From: Phycisphaerales bacterium UBA4658
Lineage (GTDB): Bacteria; Planctomycetota; Phycisphaerae; Phycisphaerales; UBA1924
Direction of reading: 5' to 3'
Length of the DNA stretch: 24,075 nucleotides
Assembly (NCBI GenBank): GCA_002405485.1
Contig: DHLW01000159.1
Span: 6,929-31,003, forward strand
Both the position numbers and the translations under genes were made by a program. The notes below the pieces were generated by a model, which worked only from the letters and a program-made list of their open reading frames with translations, made no database searches and was not told where the DNA came from. Below, piece by piece: positions 7,232 to 14,918 of the stretch (positions are counted from its first letter, which is position 1; each line of letters begins with the position of its first letter).

Positions 7232-9001
7232 ATGCCTTCGATCACCATCAACGGCAAGCCGTGCTCGTTCACCCCTGGGCAGATGATCCTGCAGGTGGCC
7301 AACCAGGCGGGCATCGAGATTCCCCAGTACTGCTACCACGACGGGCTGTCGATCGTGGCCTCGTGCCGGATCTGCCTCGCCGAGGTCTGGCAGCCCAACC
7401 CGCGCAACAACAACGCGCTGGAGCCGATCCCCAAGCTGGTGCCGACCTGCCAGACGGCGTGCGCCGACGGAATGGTTGTCTACACCGACAGCCCCAAGGC
7501 CATGGCCAACCAGAAGGCGGTGATGGAGTATCTGCTCATCAACCACCCGCTGGACTGCCCGGTGTGCGATCAGTCGGGCGAGTGCTTCCTGCAGGACTAC
7601 AGCTACGAGTACGGCCGGGGTGTGTCGCGATTCGAAGAGGCCAAGGTCAAGCAGCCCAAGAAGGATCTCGGGCCCCACGTCTATCTCTACGCGGACCGGT
7701 GCATCATGTGCACCAGGTGCGTCCGCTTCACCCGTGAAGTGTCCCAGACCGCCGAGCTCACCGTGCAGGGCCGCGGGAACAAGGAAGAGATCGACATCTT
7801 CCCCGGCGTGGCCCTGGACAATGAACTGTCGGCCAACGTGATCGACCTCTGCCCCGTCGGCGCGCTGCTGGACAAGGACTTCCTGTTCACCCAGCGCGTC
7901 TGGTTCCTCAAGGGCACGCCCTCGATCGACGGGATCACCGCCGGCGGCGACAACATCCGCATCGACCACAACGACGGCAAGGTCTACCGCTTCAAGCCGC
8001 GGACCAACATGAGCGTCAACAAGTGGTGGATCTCCGACGAGATCCGGTACGGCTGGAAGCACGTGCACGCCGAGAACCGCCTCCGCTCGCCCAAGCGCAA
8101 GCAGTTCGGCCTGCAGATCGACAGCGACTGGAACCGTGCGTATCTCGAGTGCGTGCGGGTGCTCAAGAACGCCCAGAGCTCCGGCCGTCGGCTTGGGCTG
8201 CTGGTCAGCCCGATGCTCTCCTGCGAAGACGCGTACCTCCTGGCCGCGCTCGCCCTGAACCTCGATCCGAAGGCGGAACTCTGCGTCGGCCCCGTGCCGC
8301 GCGTCGGGCAGGACAAGACTTATCCCCCCGGCAAGAGCGACGGCTACACGATCTACGCCGAGAAAGCGCCCAACGCGCGCGGCGTGGAGCGCGTGCTGAA
8401 GTCACTCATCGCCGCCCGCGGCAACACGGCCCACCTGGGCTCCTGGCAGGACTTCGCCGCGAGTCTCAAGGCCGGCCGGATCGGTTCGGCGATCATCACC
8501 GGGAACTATCCGAGCGCGTGGGCTCCGCAGGAGCTGCTCGACGGCGTCCGCGGCAGCGGCACCGGCCGGGCGGAGGTGATCCTGCTGGACACGCTCGCCT
8601 CGACGCTGAGCGACGCCGCCGACGTGGTGCTCCCGAGCTGCACATGGATCGAAAAGGCCGGCACATTTGAGAATGTCCGGAACATGATTCAGGCGTTTGA
8701 GCAGGCCATCCCCCCGATGGAGGCGAGCAAGAGCGAGGCGCAGATCGCCCTTGATCTTGCTGCCGCACTCGCTGGCAAGGTCGCTCCGATCGAGGCCGAG
8801 ACCGTGGTCATGAACCCGGCCAAGGCCGGTCAGGTGCCCGACGCGGCCCGTGTGATGATGGCGCTGGATCGCGTCTACAACGCCGCCGACGTCCGGGCCG
8901 AGATGGCCACGGTCGCCGGGCTTGGCGCGTTCGTGACCGACGTGCACATGCCGGCGCCGGAGACATCGCAGGAACCGGACATGCAGATGGTCGAGCTGTA
9001 A
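7232..9001 (+). CDS. nuoG: NADH-quinone oxidoreductase subunit G (NuoG-like)
   Basis: Iron-sulfur subunit of respiratory complex I, 589 residues. The N-terminal ferredoxin domain has C34, C45, C48 and C73 for the [2Fe-2S] centre. The HPLDCPVCDQSGEC motif supplies the His/Cys ligands of the N5-type cluster. CIMCTRC with a later CPVGAL gives a further [4Fe-4S] cluster. The molybdopterin-type domain that follows lacks the extra CxxC ligands of some bacterial NuoG (N7 cluster), as in mitochondrial homologues, and is rather short. ATG 7232 begins the ferredoxin fold directly (MPSITINGKPCSF); upstream frame to 7130 has no similarity. A TACCAT box 8 bases before the ATG could be a -10 of a nearly leaderless transcript. 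No other nuo gene is in the window. Confidence 0.95.
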   Translation: MPSITINGKPCSFTPGQMILQVANQAGIEIPQYCYHDGLSIVASCRICLAEVWQPNPRNNNALEPIPKLVPTCQTACADGMVVYTDSPKAMANQKAVMEYLLINHPLDCPVCDQSGECFLQDYSYEYGRGVSRFEEAKVKQPKKDLGPHVYLYADRCIMCTRCVRFTREVSQTAELTVQGRGNKEEIDIFPGVALDNELSANVIDLCPVGALLDKDFLFTQRVWFLKGTPSIDGITAGGDNIRIDHNDGKVYRFKPRTNMSVNKWWISDEIRYGWKHVHAENRLRSPKRKQFGLQIDSDWNRAYLECVRVLKNAQSSGRRLGLLVSPMLSCEDAYLLAALALNLDPKAELCVGPVPRVGQDKTYPPGKSDGYTIYAEKAPNARGVERVLKSLIAARGNTAHLGSWQDFAASLKAGRIGSAIITGNYPSAWAPQELLDGVRGSGTGRAEVILLDTLASTLSDAADVVLPSCTWIEKAGTFENVRNMIQAFEQAIPPMEASKSEAQIALDLAAALAGKVAPIEAETVVMNPAKAGQVPDAARVMMALDRVYNAADVRAEMATVAGLGAFVTDVHMPAPETSQEPDMQMVEL

Positions 9002-9021
9002 CGCCGCTCAGGCGGTCGGCA

Positions 9022-9150
9022 GGACGTTGAACGCGAAGCTCGCGGAACTTGCGAGGGGATGCGATCTCGCGAGGTCGATCCCAGGTGCCTCGCCCGCGTC
9101 GAGTCCTTCGCGTTGAACTCCTAGACTCTCCGGAGTTCAGGCGGTTTTTT
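9022..9150 (+). promoter_or_regulatory. Candidate riboswitch-like leader: closed junction competing with a terminator
   Basis: Between nuoG and the next gene the RNA can make a long closing stem. GTTGAACGCGAAG (9026-9038) pairs with CTTCGCGTTGAAC (9106-9118) at 12 of 13 positions, extended by GGA (9022-9024) with TCC (9119-9121). It encloses CTCGC/GCGAG (9039-9043 with 9051-9055) and an 11-bp hairpin with a CGCG loop (9056-9060 plus 9062-9067 with 9072-9082). The right strand of the closing stem is also the left strand of the terminator (9108-9121), so the two folds exclude each other. This is the plan of a riboswitch or attenuator. It resembles no class I know. The fold is by eye. Confidence 0.5.
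9108..9150 (+). terminator. Intrinsic terminator in the leader of the 9174 gene
   Basis: TGAACTCC (9114-9121) pairs perfectly with GGAGTTCA (9132-9139) around a 10-base loop. The stem can be extended by TCGC (9108-9111) with GCGG (9141-9144), one bulged G and a wobble pair. Six T residues (9145-9150) follow directly. It may simply end the nuoG transcript, or act as the off-state of the leader. Confidence 0.65.
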
Positions 9151-9173
9151 GGGGGCCTACGGAGCGTTCACGC

Positions 9174-10319
9174 ATGCGCGCCATCGTCACCGGCCAGATC
9201 GGCATGGACAAGAAGCAGTACCTCGCGTCCGTCGCGGATTTCGCCGGTCAGCAGGGCGAGGACGTGCAGGTCTACAACATCGGCGACATGATGTACGCCG
9301 AGGGCAAGGACGTGCGCCCGGGCCGCATCCTCGATCTGCCCATCAGCCGGTTGAACTCCCTCCGCCGCGCGGCGTTCAAGGACGTCATCGCCACCTCGGC
9401 GGGCACGAAGAACATCATGGTGAACACCCACGCCACGTTCCGCTGGCGCCACGGCCTGTTCGCCGCGTTCGACTTCGACCAGGTCGCCGCGATCAATCCC
9501 GACGTGTTCATCTGTCTCGTGGACAACATCGAGGTCGTCCACCACCGCCTGCACCGCGACTTTGACATCGACGCGACGCTGAAAGACTGCATGGTCTGGC
9601 GCGAGGAGGAGATTCTCGCGACCGAACTGCTCAGCCAGGCCATCCCGGGGAGCAAGTTCTACATCGTCAGTCGCGGACGCCACAACCCCACCACCAAGAC
9701 CATGTTCCGGCTGGTCTGCCGCCCGCAGATGAAGAAGGTCTACCCGAGCTTTCCCATGAGCCACGTGGTGGACATGCCGGATGTGCTGGCCGAGATCGAC
9801 TCCTTCCGGGCCGCCCTCGCCGATCACTTCATCACCTTCGATCCCGGCGACGTGGACGAGAAGCTGCTGCTGGATCGAGCCGTGGCCAAGGCCAAAGAGG
9901 GCAAGGTCGACGAGTGGCTCGACGTCACGCCGCACAGTTTCGGCGGGAGCAAGTCGCCCAACGACAAGCCCCTCCGCGTCCGCGTGCGCGAGGTCCTCGA
10001 CATCGCCGGCGACATCGACGGCCAGATCTACATGCGTGACTTCAAGCTCATCGACCAGTCCGACATGATCGTGTCGCTGGTGCCCGAACTCCCCGGCGTC
10101 GGCGGCAAGGACATCCCCGGCCTCTCCAGCGGCGTCGAACGCGAGCTGCAGCACGCCTGGGAACACACCAAAGAGGTGTACGTGGTCTGGAAGCCGAAGA
10201 AGAACCCCTCACCGTTCATCACCGAGACAGCGACCAAAATCTTCAAGAGCGTGCCCGAGGCGCTGGCGTACTTTGAGGAGAAGGGGATGTTTGGGGAGAA
10301 GAATCTGTTTGGGCATTGA
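9174..10319 (+). CDS. P-loop kinase-like protein with C-terminal deoxyribosyltransferase-like domain
   Basis: Protein of 381 residues, no signal peptide or membrane segment. The N-terminus (MRAIVTGQIGMDKKQY) is laid out like a nucleotide kinase, but the P-loop is unusual: GQIGMDKK at 7-14 has Lys where Ser/Thr normally follows the catalytic Lys. About residues 1-225 fit a nucleotide-kinase (adenylate kinase-like) Rossmann fold, with INPDVFICLVDN as a central strand. From about residue 270 a second unit appears (DQSDMIVSLVPELPG, SSGVERELQHAW, VYVVWKPKKNPSPF), resembling nucleoside 2-deoxyribosyltransferase-like domains, whose signature is a D-x-x-V strand followed by an SxGxxxEL helix. A GGAG (9161-9164) nine bases before the ATG is a good ribosome site. 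A nucleotide-salvage or sensing role is inference. Confidence 0.6.
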   Translation: MRAIVTGQIGMDKKQYLASVADFAGQQGEDVQVYNIGDMMYAEGKDVRPGRILDLPISRLNSLRRAAFKDVIATSAGTKNIMVNTHATFRWRHGLFAAFDFDQVAAINPDVFICLVDNIEVVHHRLHRDFDIDATLKDCMVWREEEILATELLSQAIPGSKFYIVSRGRHNPTTKTMFRLVCRPQMKKVYPSFPMSHVVDMPDVLAEIDSFRAALADHFITFDPGDVDEKLLLDRAVAKAKEGKVDEWLDVTPHSFGGSKSPNDKPLRVRVREVLDIAGDIDGQIYMRDFKLIDQSDMIVSLVPELPGVGGKDIPGLSSGVERELQHAWEHTKEVYVVWKPKKNPSPFITETATKIFKSVPEALAYFEEKGMFGEKNLFGH

Positions 10320-10431
10320 TGGGCGAGCAAGCCACAGGTGAGATGTCGATCGCCCACATGGGTATGCGAGCCCGAGTTTGACAGACCGCTCAGGCCGTTC
10401 CGCTCTCGACATCATTACGGTTGCAAGGTGA

Positions 10432-10460
10432 TTGACACGACTGCTCTGCGGCGGCACACT
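10432..10460 (+). promoter_or_regulatory. Candidate promoter upstream of the zinc-ribbon gene
   Basis: A consensus TTGACA (10432-10437) is followed after 17 bases by CACACT (10455-10460), a weak -10 matching three of six positions. It lies about 70 bases before the start at 10532. Another TTGACA at 10378-10383 has no -10 partner. Confidence 0.3.
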
Positions 10461-10531
10461 GCCGGGCAGTGCTCTCGAGATCAGCACCCATACTCGCCCC
10501 CAGTCCACCCGAGCTTCGTCCCGGCTCCCTC

Positions 10532-11398
10532 ATGCCCTTTCCGCGGTATCGGTCCGACACCGTTTGGGCAATCGGTTCAAATCTGGTCGTCGAGCAATCC
10601 CCGACTTCCGTAGCAATCATGCACCGAGGGACGATGTCCAAAGGGGAGCGATATGCATCATGGATGATCGCGATTGTCGCGGCCGCAGCAATCTTCGTGG
10701 TCCGGGCGTTCTTTCGGCTGCCCCACGATTTGAAGTGGATGATCACTGTCATCCTTTCACTTCTCTGCGTCATCGGAGCACTGTTTCCGATGTGGTACCA
10801 GCGGAATCTCATGAACGCTCGCGCCCGCGGACCGTACCTGTCCGTCGATCGATCTGCCCGATTGCTTATTGGTCCATGGAACGGTTTGCAATGGTCTCTT
10901 GACAATGTCGTCGCGATTCAAGCGATCGTCGGACGCGTTCTGGGTTTCGGCGAGAACGCGGACATTCACGAAGGCGAAGTCTGCCAAGTTGTGGTTGTCT
11001 ACAGAACCGAAGGGCGCACCTTGCGTCGGCGGCTGGTGATCTCGTCGCTCGCTCACGGCATCGAGTCGTTCCGCGACCCGGATAGGCGGCTGCTCATTCT
11101 CCGCGACTTTGCGCAAGCCAGCGGCTTGCCCGTCTTCGTCAGTCGATTGACCGGTGTACGGTGCCGACATGCTCTGCTCGCCCGCGACAAGTGGATCAGG
11201 GCCGACATGTACGACCTCCCGATCGACGCCCCGCCGATCGTCGACCCGTTGGAAGCGGAGCCCGACATCAACACCCCAGCCAGAAAGAGCAGACCCATGT
11301 GTCGAATGTGCGGGTACCTGTTGGAGGGTCTCTCCAGCCCGAAGTGCTGCCCAGAATGCGGGGTCGACTTCGTCAACAACCCCGCCGCCCGAACATGA
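10532..11398 (+). CDS. Two-TM protein with C-terminal zinc ribbon
   Basis: Protein of 288 residues. Two hydrophobic helices follow a short cytoplasmic-looking start (WMIAIVAAAAIFVVRAFF and MITVILSLLCVIGALFPMW). A soluble domain of about 170 residues comes next, then a zinc ribbon reading CRMCGYLLEGLSSPKCCPEC at the C-terminus. This four-Cys ribbon, with CGYxLxGL between the knuckles, is a frequent tail on membrane proteins of Phycisphaerae and recurs in the gene at 13074. The domain's function is unknown. ATG 10532 is the best start by context, but ATG 10469 and 10634 are open. Base composition is visibly less GC-rich and codon choice less biased than in the neighbours, which could mean a different history. 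Confidence 0.72.
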   Translation: MPFPRYRSDTVWAIGSNLVVEQSPTSVAIMHRGTMSKGERYASWMIAIVAAAAIFVVRAFFRLPHDLKWMITVILSLLCVIGALFPMWYQRNLMNARARGPYLSVDRSARLLIGPWNGLQWSLDNVVAIQAIVGRVLGFGENADIHEGEVCQVVVVYRTEGRTLRRRLVISSLAHGIESFRDPDRRLLILRDFAQASGLPVFVSRLTGVRCRHALLARDKWIRADMYDLPIDAPPIVDPLEAEPDINTPARKSRPMCRMCGYLLEGLSSPKCCPECGVDFVNNPAART

Positions 11399-11598
11399 AC
11401 AGTGCAACACATGCCGCGACCGCTGCGAATCGCACTCGATTGGCACCCGCAGTGTCCTCGGCAATAACCACTCGGACCGACTCGACGTCGACAGTCCCGA
11501 AGCGACGCTGGGCAGAACGCCCGCATAGAAAGAAAGCATCCGCTGCCATTCAGCAGGATGGGCAAGCACAGCCCGTCGCGCTCAGAAGGGGACCAAGA

Positions 11599-12549
11599 GT
11601 GAATCGCCGGTCCGTTCCAATCCTCGAACGCAAGGCCTTCACCCTCGTCGAACTCCTCGTCGTCATCGCCATCATCGCCACGCTCATGGCGATCCTGCTT
11701 CCCGCCCTCGCCGGCTCGCGGCGTCAGGCGCGGGCCACCGTCGGTGCCGTGAACATGCGTTCACTCACGCAGCTCATGCTCGTCTACACCAACGACAACA
11801 AAGACACCTTCCTCACCCCCTTCGCCGACCGCGATCCCTCTTCGGCTCAGGGCGCCGGATGGGCCGACGCCGTCTCCGTCGGCGACCCGCGCGTGTTCTG
11901 GCGATTCACCGCCGGCGACAATCGCTGGCACACCGACTTCTTCGCCTACTACTGGTACTCGTTCCTCGCCGACTATCACGGCGCCTCTCGCCACAGGGAA
12001 GAACAGCTCTCTCCCGGCGATGGTCCCCTCCTGGGGCAGGCCAAGTCCAAATCCGCGAGCATCCACGACCCCGCCACGCTCTGGCCCTCTTCGTTCCTGT
12101 ACTCGCCGACGTTCTGGTCCAAGCCCTCGCGATTCCCCGGCGCCCGCCCCGCCATGCGTGCGCAGCTTCTGGAAGCCAACACCACCGCCAGCGTCTCCAA
12201 TCCCGCGGCCAAGGTCATGCTCTGGCTCCGCGCCGACTTCGCCCAGCAGTCCGACGGCGGCGCGGGCGTCCCCTGGAATCACCCCCGCGCCCAGACCTGG
12301 GTCGGGCTCGCCGACGGCTCCTGCGATCAGATCTCCATCCGGCAGCTCACCCAGAAGGCCGCGACCGGTGGCTCCGACGCCGCACTCGTCCCCGCGGCGC
12401 TCATCAACGCCCCATCGCTCATGCCCGTGCTCGGCTTGCCCACCGCCCCCTTCAGCGACGCCGCACCCATGCTCCCCGATGGCGGCCTCCCCGCGTTCTT
12501 CTGGGCCACGCGCGACGGCGTGCACGGCCGAGACCTGGCCCGCAAGTAG
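11599..12549 (+). CDS. Prepilin-like protein (type II secretion / type IV pilin N-terminus)
   Basis: Protein of 316 residues with a classic prepilin leader: a short basic leader (VNRRSVPILERKA), then FTLVELLVVIAIIATLMAIL. Cleavage would be after Ala13, so position -1 is Ala rather than the usual Gly; Glu at +5 is present. After the hydrophobic helix the protein is a large soluble domain rich in Trp and Tyr, ending in WVGLADGSCDQI and FFWATRDGVHGRD, as in the many H-X9-DG-type planctomycete pseudopilins. GTG 11599 is chosen because AAGGGG lies 8 bases before it and it places the leader correctly; the longer frame reaches 11161 but overlaps the zinc-ribbon gene. Its role is probably in a secretion or pilus-like system encoded elsewhere. 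Confidence 0.85.
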   Translation: MNRRSVPILERKAFTLVELLVVIAIIATLMAILLPALAGSRRQARATVGAVNMRSLTQLMLVYTNDNKDTFLTPFADRDPSSAQGAGWADAVSVGDPRVFWRFTAGDNRWHTDFFAYYWYSFLADYHGASRHREEQLSPGDGPLLGQAKSKSASIHDPATLWPSSFLYSPTFWSKPSRFPGARPAMRAQLLEANTTASVSNPAAKVMLWLRADFAQQSDGGAGVPWNHPRAQTWVGLADGSCDQISIRQLTQKAATGGSDAALVPAALINAPSLMPVLGLPTAPFSDAAPMLPDGGLPAFFWATRDGVHGRDLARK

Positions 12550-12647
12550 CCCACCCCCGCCGATCAACGCGCCATCCACTCAAGCATGCCTCTGCCCGCT
12601 GATACACTCCGAGCCGTTTGATCCGCACCAATCACGGGGCCGCACGC

Positions 12648-13046
12648 GTGGGCGTCTTTGAGAGCATCCTGGGCGGCTTTGGACGCTGGATCGATTCCGG
12701 CGTGCGCACACTGCGCGATCGGTTCCATCGGCGCTCCGGCGGACCGCGCGGACGCACCCTCGCCGAGCGACGCGGCGATCTGGCCCGGTCCATCTCCCAT
12801 CGCGTCGACTCCGCCCGCCGCTCCTGGGAGCGCGCTCCCGACAGCGAACGCCGAAAGTACCGCGTCTTCGCCGTGCTCATCGCCGCCGCCATGCTCGGCA
12901 TCACCAGCGGCGTCGCGGCGTTCTACTTCCTCGGCGGACACAACACCATCACCGGCGAAGACGCCGCCGCCATCAAGGCCCTGCGCGATCGCATGGCCGA
13001 GGAACAGACCACCTCGCCGTCCTCACTCTTCCCCGGAGCCAAATAG
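12648..13046 (+). CDS. Single-pass membrane protein of unknown function
   Basis: Protein of 132 residues. About 65 basic residues (many Arg) come first, then one membrane helix (FAVLIAAAMLGITSGVAAFYF), then a short tail of some 40 residues probably outside the membrane. The start is uncertain. GTG 12648 gives VGVFESILGGFGRWIDSG, while TTG 12618 adds ten residues and lies 9 bases after a TACACT box (12603-12608) that could be a -10 element. It lies between the pseudopilin gene and a further membrane protein on the same strand with a 27-base gap, so the two may be co-transcribed. No family was recognised. Confidence 0.65.
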   Translation: MGVFESILGGFGRWIDSGVRTLRDRFHRRSGGPRGRTLAERRGDLARSISHRVDSARRSWERAPDSERRKYRVFAVLIAAAMLGITSGVAAFYFLGGHNTITGEDAAAIKALRDRMAEEQTTSPSSLFPGAK

Positions 13047-13073
13047 CCCGGCGACCGCCACGGACCACCCGAC

Positions 13074-13502
13074 ATGATCCCAGACCTCGCCACCGTGCTC
13101 CGTCGCCGACACACGATGATCATCATTATCCGATGCGCGATCGCGGTGGCATTTGCCTATTCGGCGGTCCAACTCTTCCAACTGACCGTCGGACTCCTGG
13201 TGAACTTCCAGGTCCTGTCCGTGGGCATGGTCGTTGGCGCGGTCCTGCAGGAAATCCACATGCTCGTGCTCGGCGTGGTGCTCCTGATCTTCCAGAAACC
13301 CATCGCACGCCTGCTCATCCCGCTCGGTACACGCGTCGATCAGTGCATGAACTGCGGCTACCCCCTCAAGAACCTCCGCTCCGCCATCTGCCCCGAGTGC
13401 GGCGTCGGCATCCGCCACGCCAGCCCGCAAAGCCCCCAGACCCCCGCTGCCCTGGTCCCGCCCCCGACACCGCCTCCGCCGCCCGGCTTCCCACGATCCT
13501 GA
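13074..13502 (+). CDS. Two-TM zinc-ribbon protein
   Basis: Protein of 142 residues. It has an initial helix (IIIIRCAIAVAFAYSAVQLF) and a second around GMVVGAVLQEIHMLVLGVVLLIF. A short linker precedes the four-Cys ribbon CMNCGYPLKNLRSAICPECG, and the C-terminus is Pro-rich (PPPTPPPPPGF). The ribbon is the same type as in the gene at 10532, suggesting a shared lineage-specific module. It follows the gene at 12648 by 27 bases and precedes the DUF4870 gene by 43, all on the same strand. The function is unknown; the ribbon most likely binds zinc and acts as a structural or docking element on the cytoplasmic side. Confidence 0.75.
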   Translation: MIPDLATVLRRRHTMIIIIRCAIAVAFAYSAVQLFQLTVGLLVNFQVLSVGMVVGAVLQEIHMLVLGVVLLIFQKPIARLLIPLGTRVDQCMNCGYPLKNLRSAICPECGVGIRHASPQSPQTPAALVPPPTPPPPPGFPRS

Positions 13503-13545
13503 AACGCGCTCCCGGATTTGCCCAAAGACCATCGGGGAGGCGACA

Positions 13546-14001
13546 ATGCCGGTCATCGCGATGGATCCCGCTCAACCCATTCCGGACGCCGCACCGACCC
13601 GTCCCGGCGACGCCCCGCCCGCGGGCCCGTACATCGGCCCGTCCGGTCGAGTCGTCGATCCGAGCGCCGATCACGATCGTCGGGTCTATGCGCTGTTCAT
13701 GCACCTGGGCCTGGCCGGGTGGTTCGTCGTCGGGCCGCTGGCGGTGCTCATCCCGCTCATCATGTGGCTCATCAAGAAGGACGGGTCCGCCTTCATCGAC
13801 GACCACGGACGCGAGGCCGTCAACTTCCACATCTCCTTCAACTTGTACCTGCTGATCTCGCTCCTGTTCACCTTCGTGTGCATCGGCTGGGTCATGCTCG
13901 TGGCCACCGTCGTGCTCGCCGTGGTCGGCATGGTGCTCGGCTCTGTTGCCGCCCACCGAGGCGAGTACTTCCGCTATCCCGCGTGCATCCGACTGGTCTG
14001 A
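13546..14001 (+). CDS. DUF4870 (Tic20-like) membrane protein
   Basis: Protein of 151 residues. A Pro-rich cytoplasmic N-terminus of about 45 residues is followed by the DUF4870 pattern. This comprises ALFMHLGLAGWFVVGPLAVL, then LIMWLIKKDGSAFIDDHGREAVNFHIS, where the KKD...F.D.HG.EA.NF block is diagnostic, and two further helices. The family is often compared with chloroplast Tic20 import proteins, but the bacterial members have no proven role. ATG 13546 is supported by a strong GGGGAGG (13534-13540) five bases upstream; ATG 13561 is an in-frame alternative without one. It converges with the HIT gene across a 60-base gap that holds a hairpin. Confidence 0.85.
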   Translation: MPVIAMDPAQPIPDAAPTRPGDAPPAGPYIGPSGRVVDPSADHDRRVYALFMHLGLAGWFVVGPLAVLIPLIMWLIKKDGSAFIDDHGREAVNFHISFNLYLLISLLFTFVCIGWVMLVATVVLAVVGMVLGSVAAHRGEYFRYPACIRLV

Positions 14002-14037
14002 TGGTCACCGGCACCCGTTCTTGAAAGCACGCGGCGT

Positions 14038-14060
14038 GCGAGCGTCGGGTCCACGCTCGC
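14038..14060. terminator. Hairpin between convergent genes, possible bidirectional terminator
   Basis: GCGAGCGT (14038-14045) and ACGCTCGC (14053-14060) form a perfect 8-bp stem with a 7-base loop, exactly in the gap between the convergent DUF4870 and HIT genes. No T-tract follows on either strand, so intrinsic termination is uncertain. Confidence 0.4.
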
Positions 14061-14061
14061 T

Positions 14062-14691
14062 TCACAGCAGATCCGTCCAGCGCGATCGGCACCGCTCCCA
14101 CGCCGATCGATACCGCTTCCACATCGCGTCCAGACTCGCGGGAATGACGCGCACCTCCCCCACCACGGTCATGAAGTTCGTATCCCCGCCCCACCGCGGC
14201 ACAAGGTGCACGTGCAGGTGGCTCGGGACCCCCGCCCCCGCCGCCCGACCCTGGTTGATCCCGATGTTCACCCCCTGCGGCTCCAGCGTGGTGGTCAGCA
14301 CGTCGCACGCGCAATCCACCAGCCGCCACAGCTCCGCACGCTGCCGCGCGTCATAGTCCAGAAGCGCCGCCCTCGGCTCGCCCAGCGCCACCAGCAGATG
14401 CCCGTTGGCGTACGGATACGCGTTGAGCAGGATCATCCCCTCTCGCCCACGCACGATCACGTGGTTCCGTTCATCCAAAGCCGGATGCTGCCAGTATTCC
14501 AGCAGGAAGCTCCCCGTCGATCCCGGAGCCACGCCGACCCGCGCCGCGCCCCCCGGCGCCGCCGGGGTTCGCTCCTGCTTGTCCATCTGCTCCAGATACT
14601 CCATGCGCCACGGCGCCTGCAGCGCGGCGGGCCCCCTGCCGCTGGGTTCTCCCGGGGATGGCACGGACGATGAAGGAGTGGGCGTGGTCAT
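14062..14691 (-). CDS. HIT family hydrolase/phosphorylase (Ap4A phosphorylase-like)
   Basis: Nucleotide-binding protein of 209 residues. The histidine triad is HLHVHLVPRW with H158, H160 and H162. In this family the middle His is the nucleophile that forms a nucleotidyl intermediate. A preceding GINQGRAAGAGVPSH loop and the N-terminal APWRMEYLEQ place it close to diadenosine tetraphosphate phosphorylase-type HIT proteins, which start with the same W-R-x-x-Y block. Substrates are probably dinucleoside polyphosphates or adenylated compounds; this is family knowledge, not shown here. The first ~30 residues are Ser/Pro-rich and not conserved. ATG 14691 is used; a longer frame upstream has no similarity. 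The gene diverges from the CBS gene. Confidence 0.87.
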   Translation of the reverse strand: MTTPTPSSSVPSPGEPSGRGPAALQAPWRMEYLEQMDKQERTPAAPGGAARVGVAPGSTGSFLLEYWQHPALDERNHVIVRGREGMILLNAYPYANGHLLVALGEPRAALLDYDARQRAELWRLVDCACDVLTTTLEPQGVNIGINQGRAAGAGVPSHLHVHLVPRWGGDTNFMTVVGEVRVIPASLDAMWKRYRSAWERCRSRWTDLL

Positions 14692-14918
14692 GCTCAAGCA
14701 CCTCGTCACCAGGGGTTCAACCGGCCCCAAGGGTTCGTACGGGTCAATCTGCGCCGGATGTACCGGCTGTTCGGCCCTCGGCCAGGGGCCGCAACCAAAA
14801 AGCGTACCGCCCGCTGGGTCATCCCGCGCGTTCTTGCGATGCTTTGAAAGGAGCGACCACGCTCGCAGCATCCGGAACCGTCGCCCGAACCGCCGCTCCT
14901 CTTGACCACGGAGGACCC

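Noticed and set aside
9022..9150. A known riboswitch class (TPP, SAM, SAH, c-di-GMP, ZTP, cobalamin, fluoride)
   Set aside because: None of the conserved core sequences I know of these classes could be found in the junction.
10320..10356. TGGGCGA...TCGCCCA inverted repeat just after the 9174 gene as a terminator
   Set aside because: The loop is 23 bases and no T-tract follows; a 7-bp repeat at this distance is expected by chance in GC-rich DNA.
11401..11598. An N-terminal extension of the pseudopilin from ATG 11396 or earlier
   Set aside because: It would place the prepilin leader about 80 residues inside the protein, where it could not be processed; GTG 11599 has a ribosome site at the right distance.
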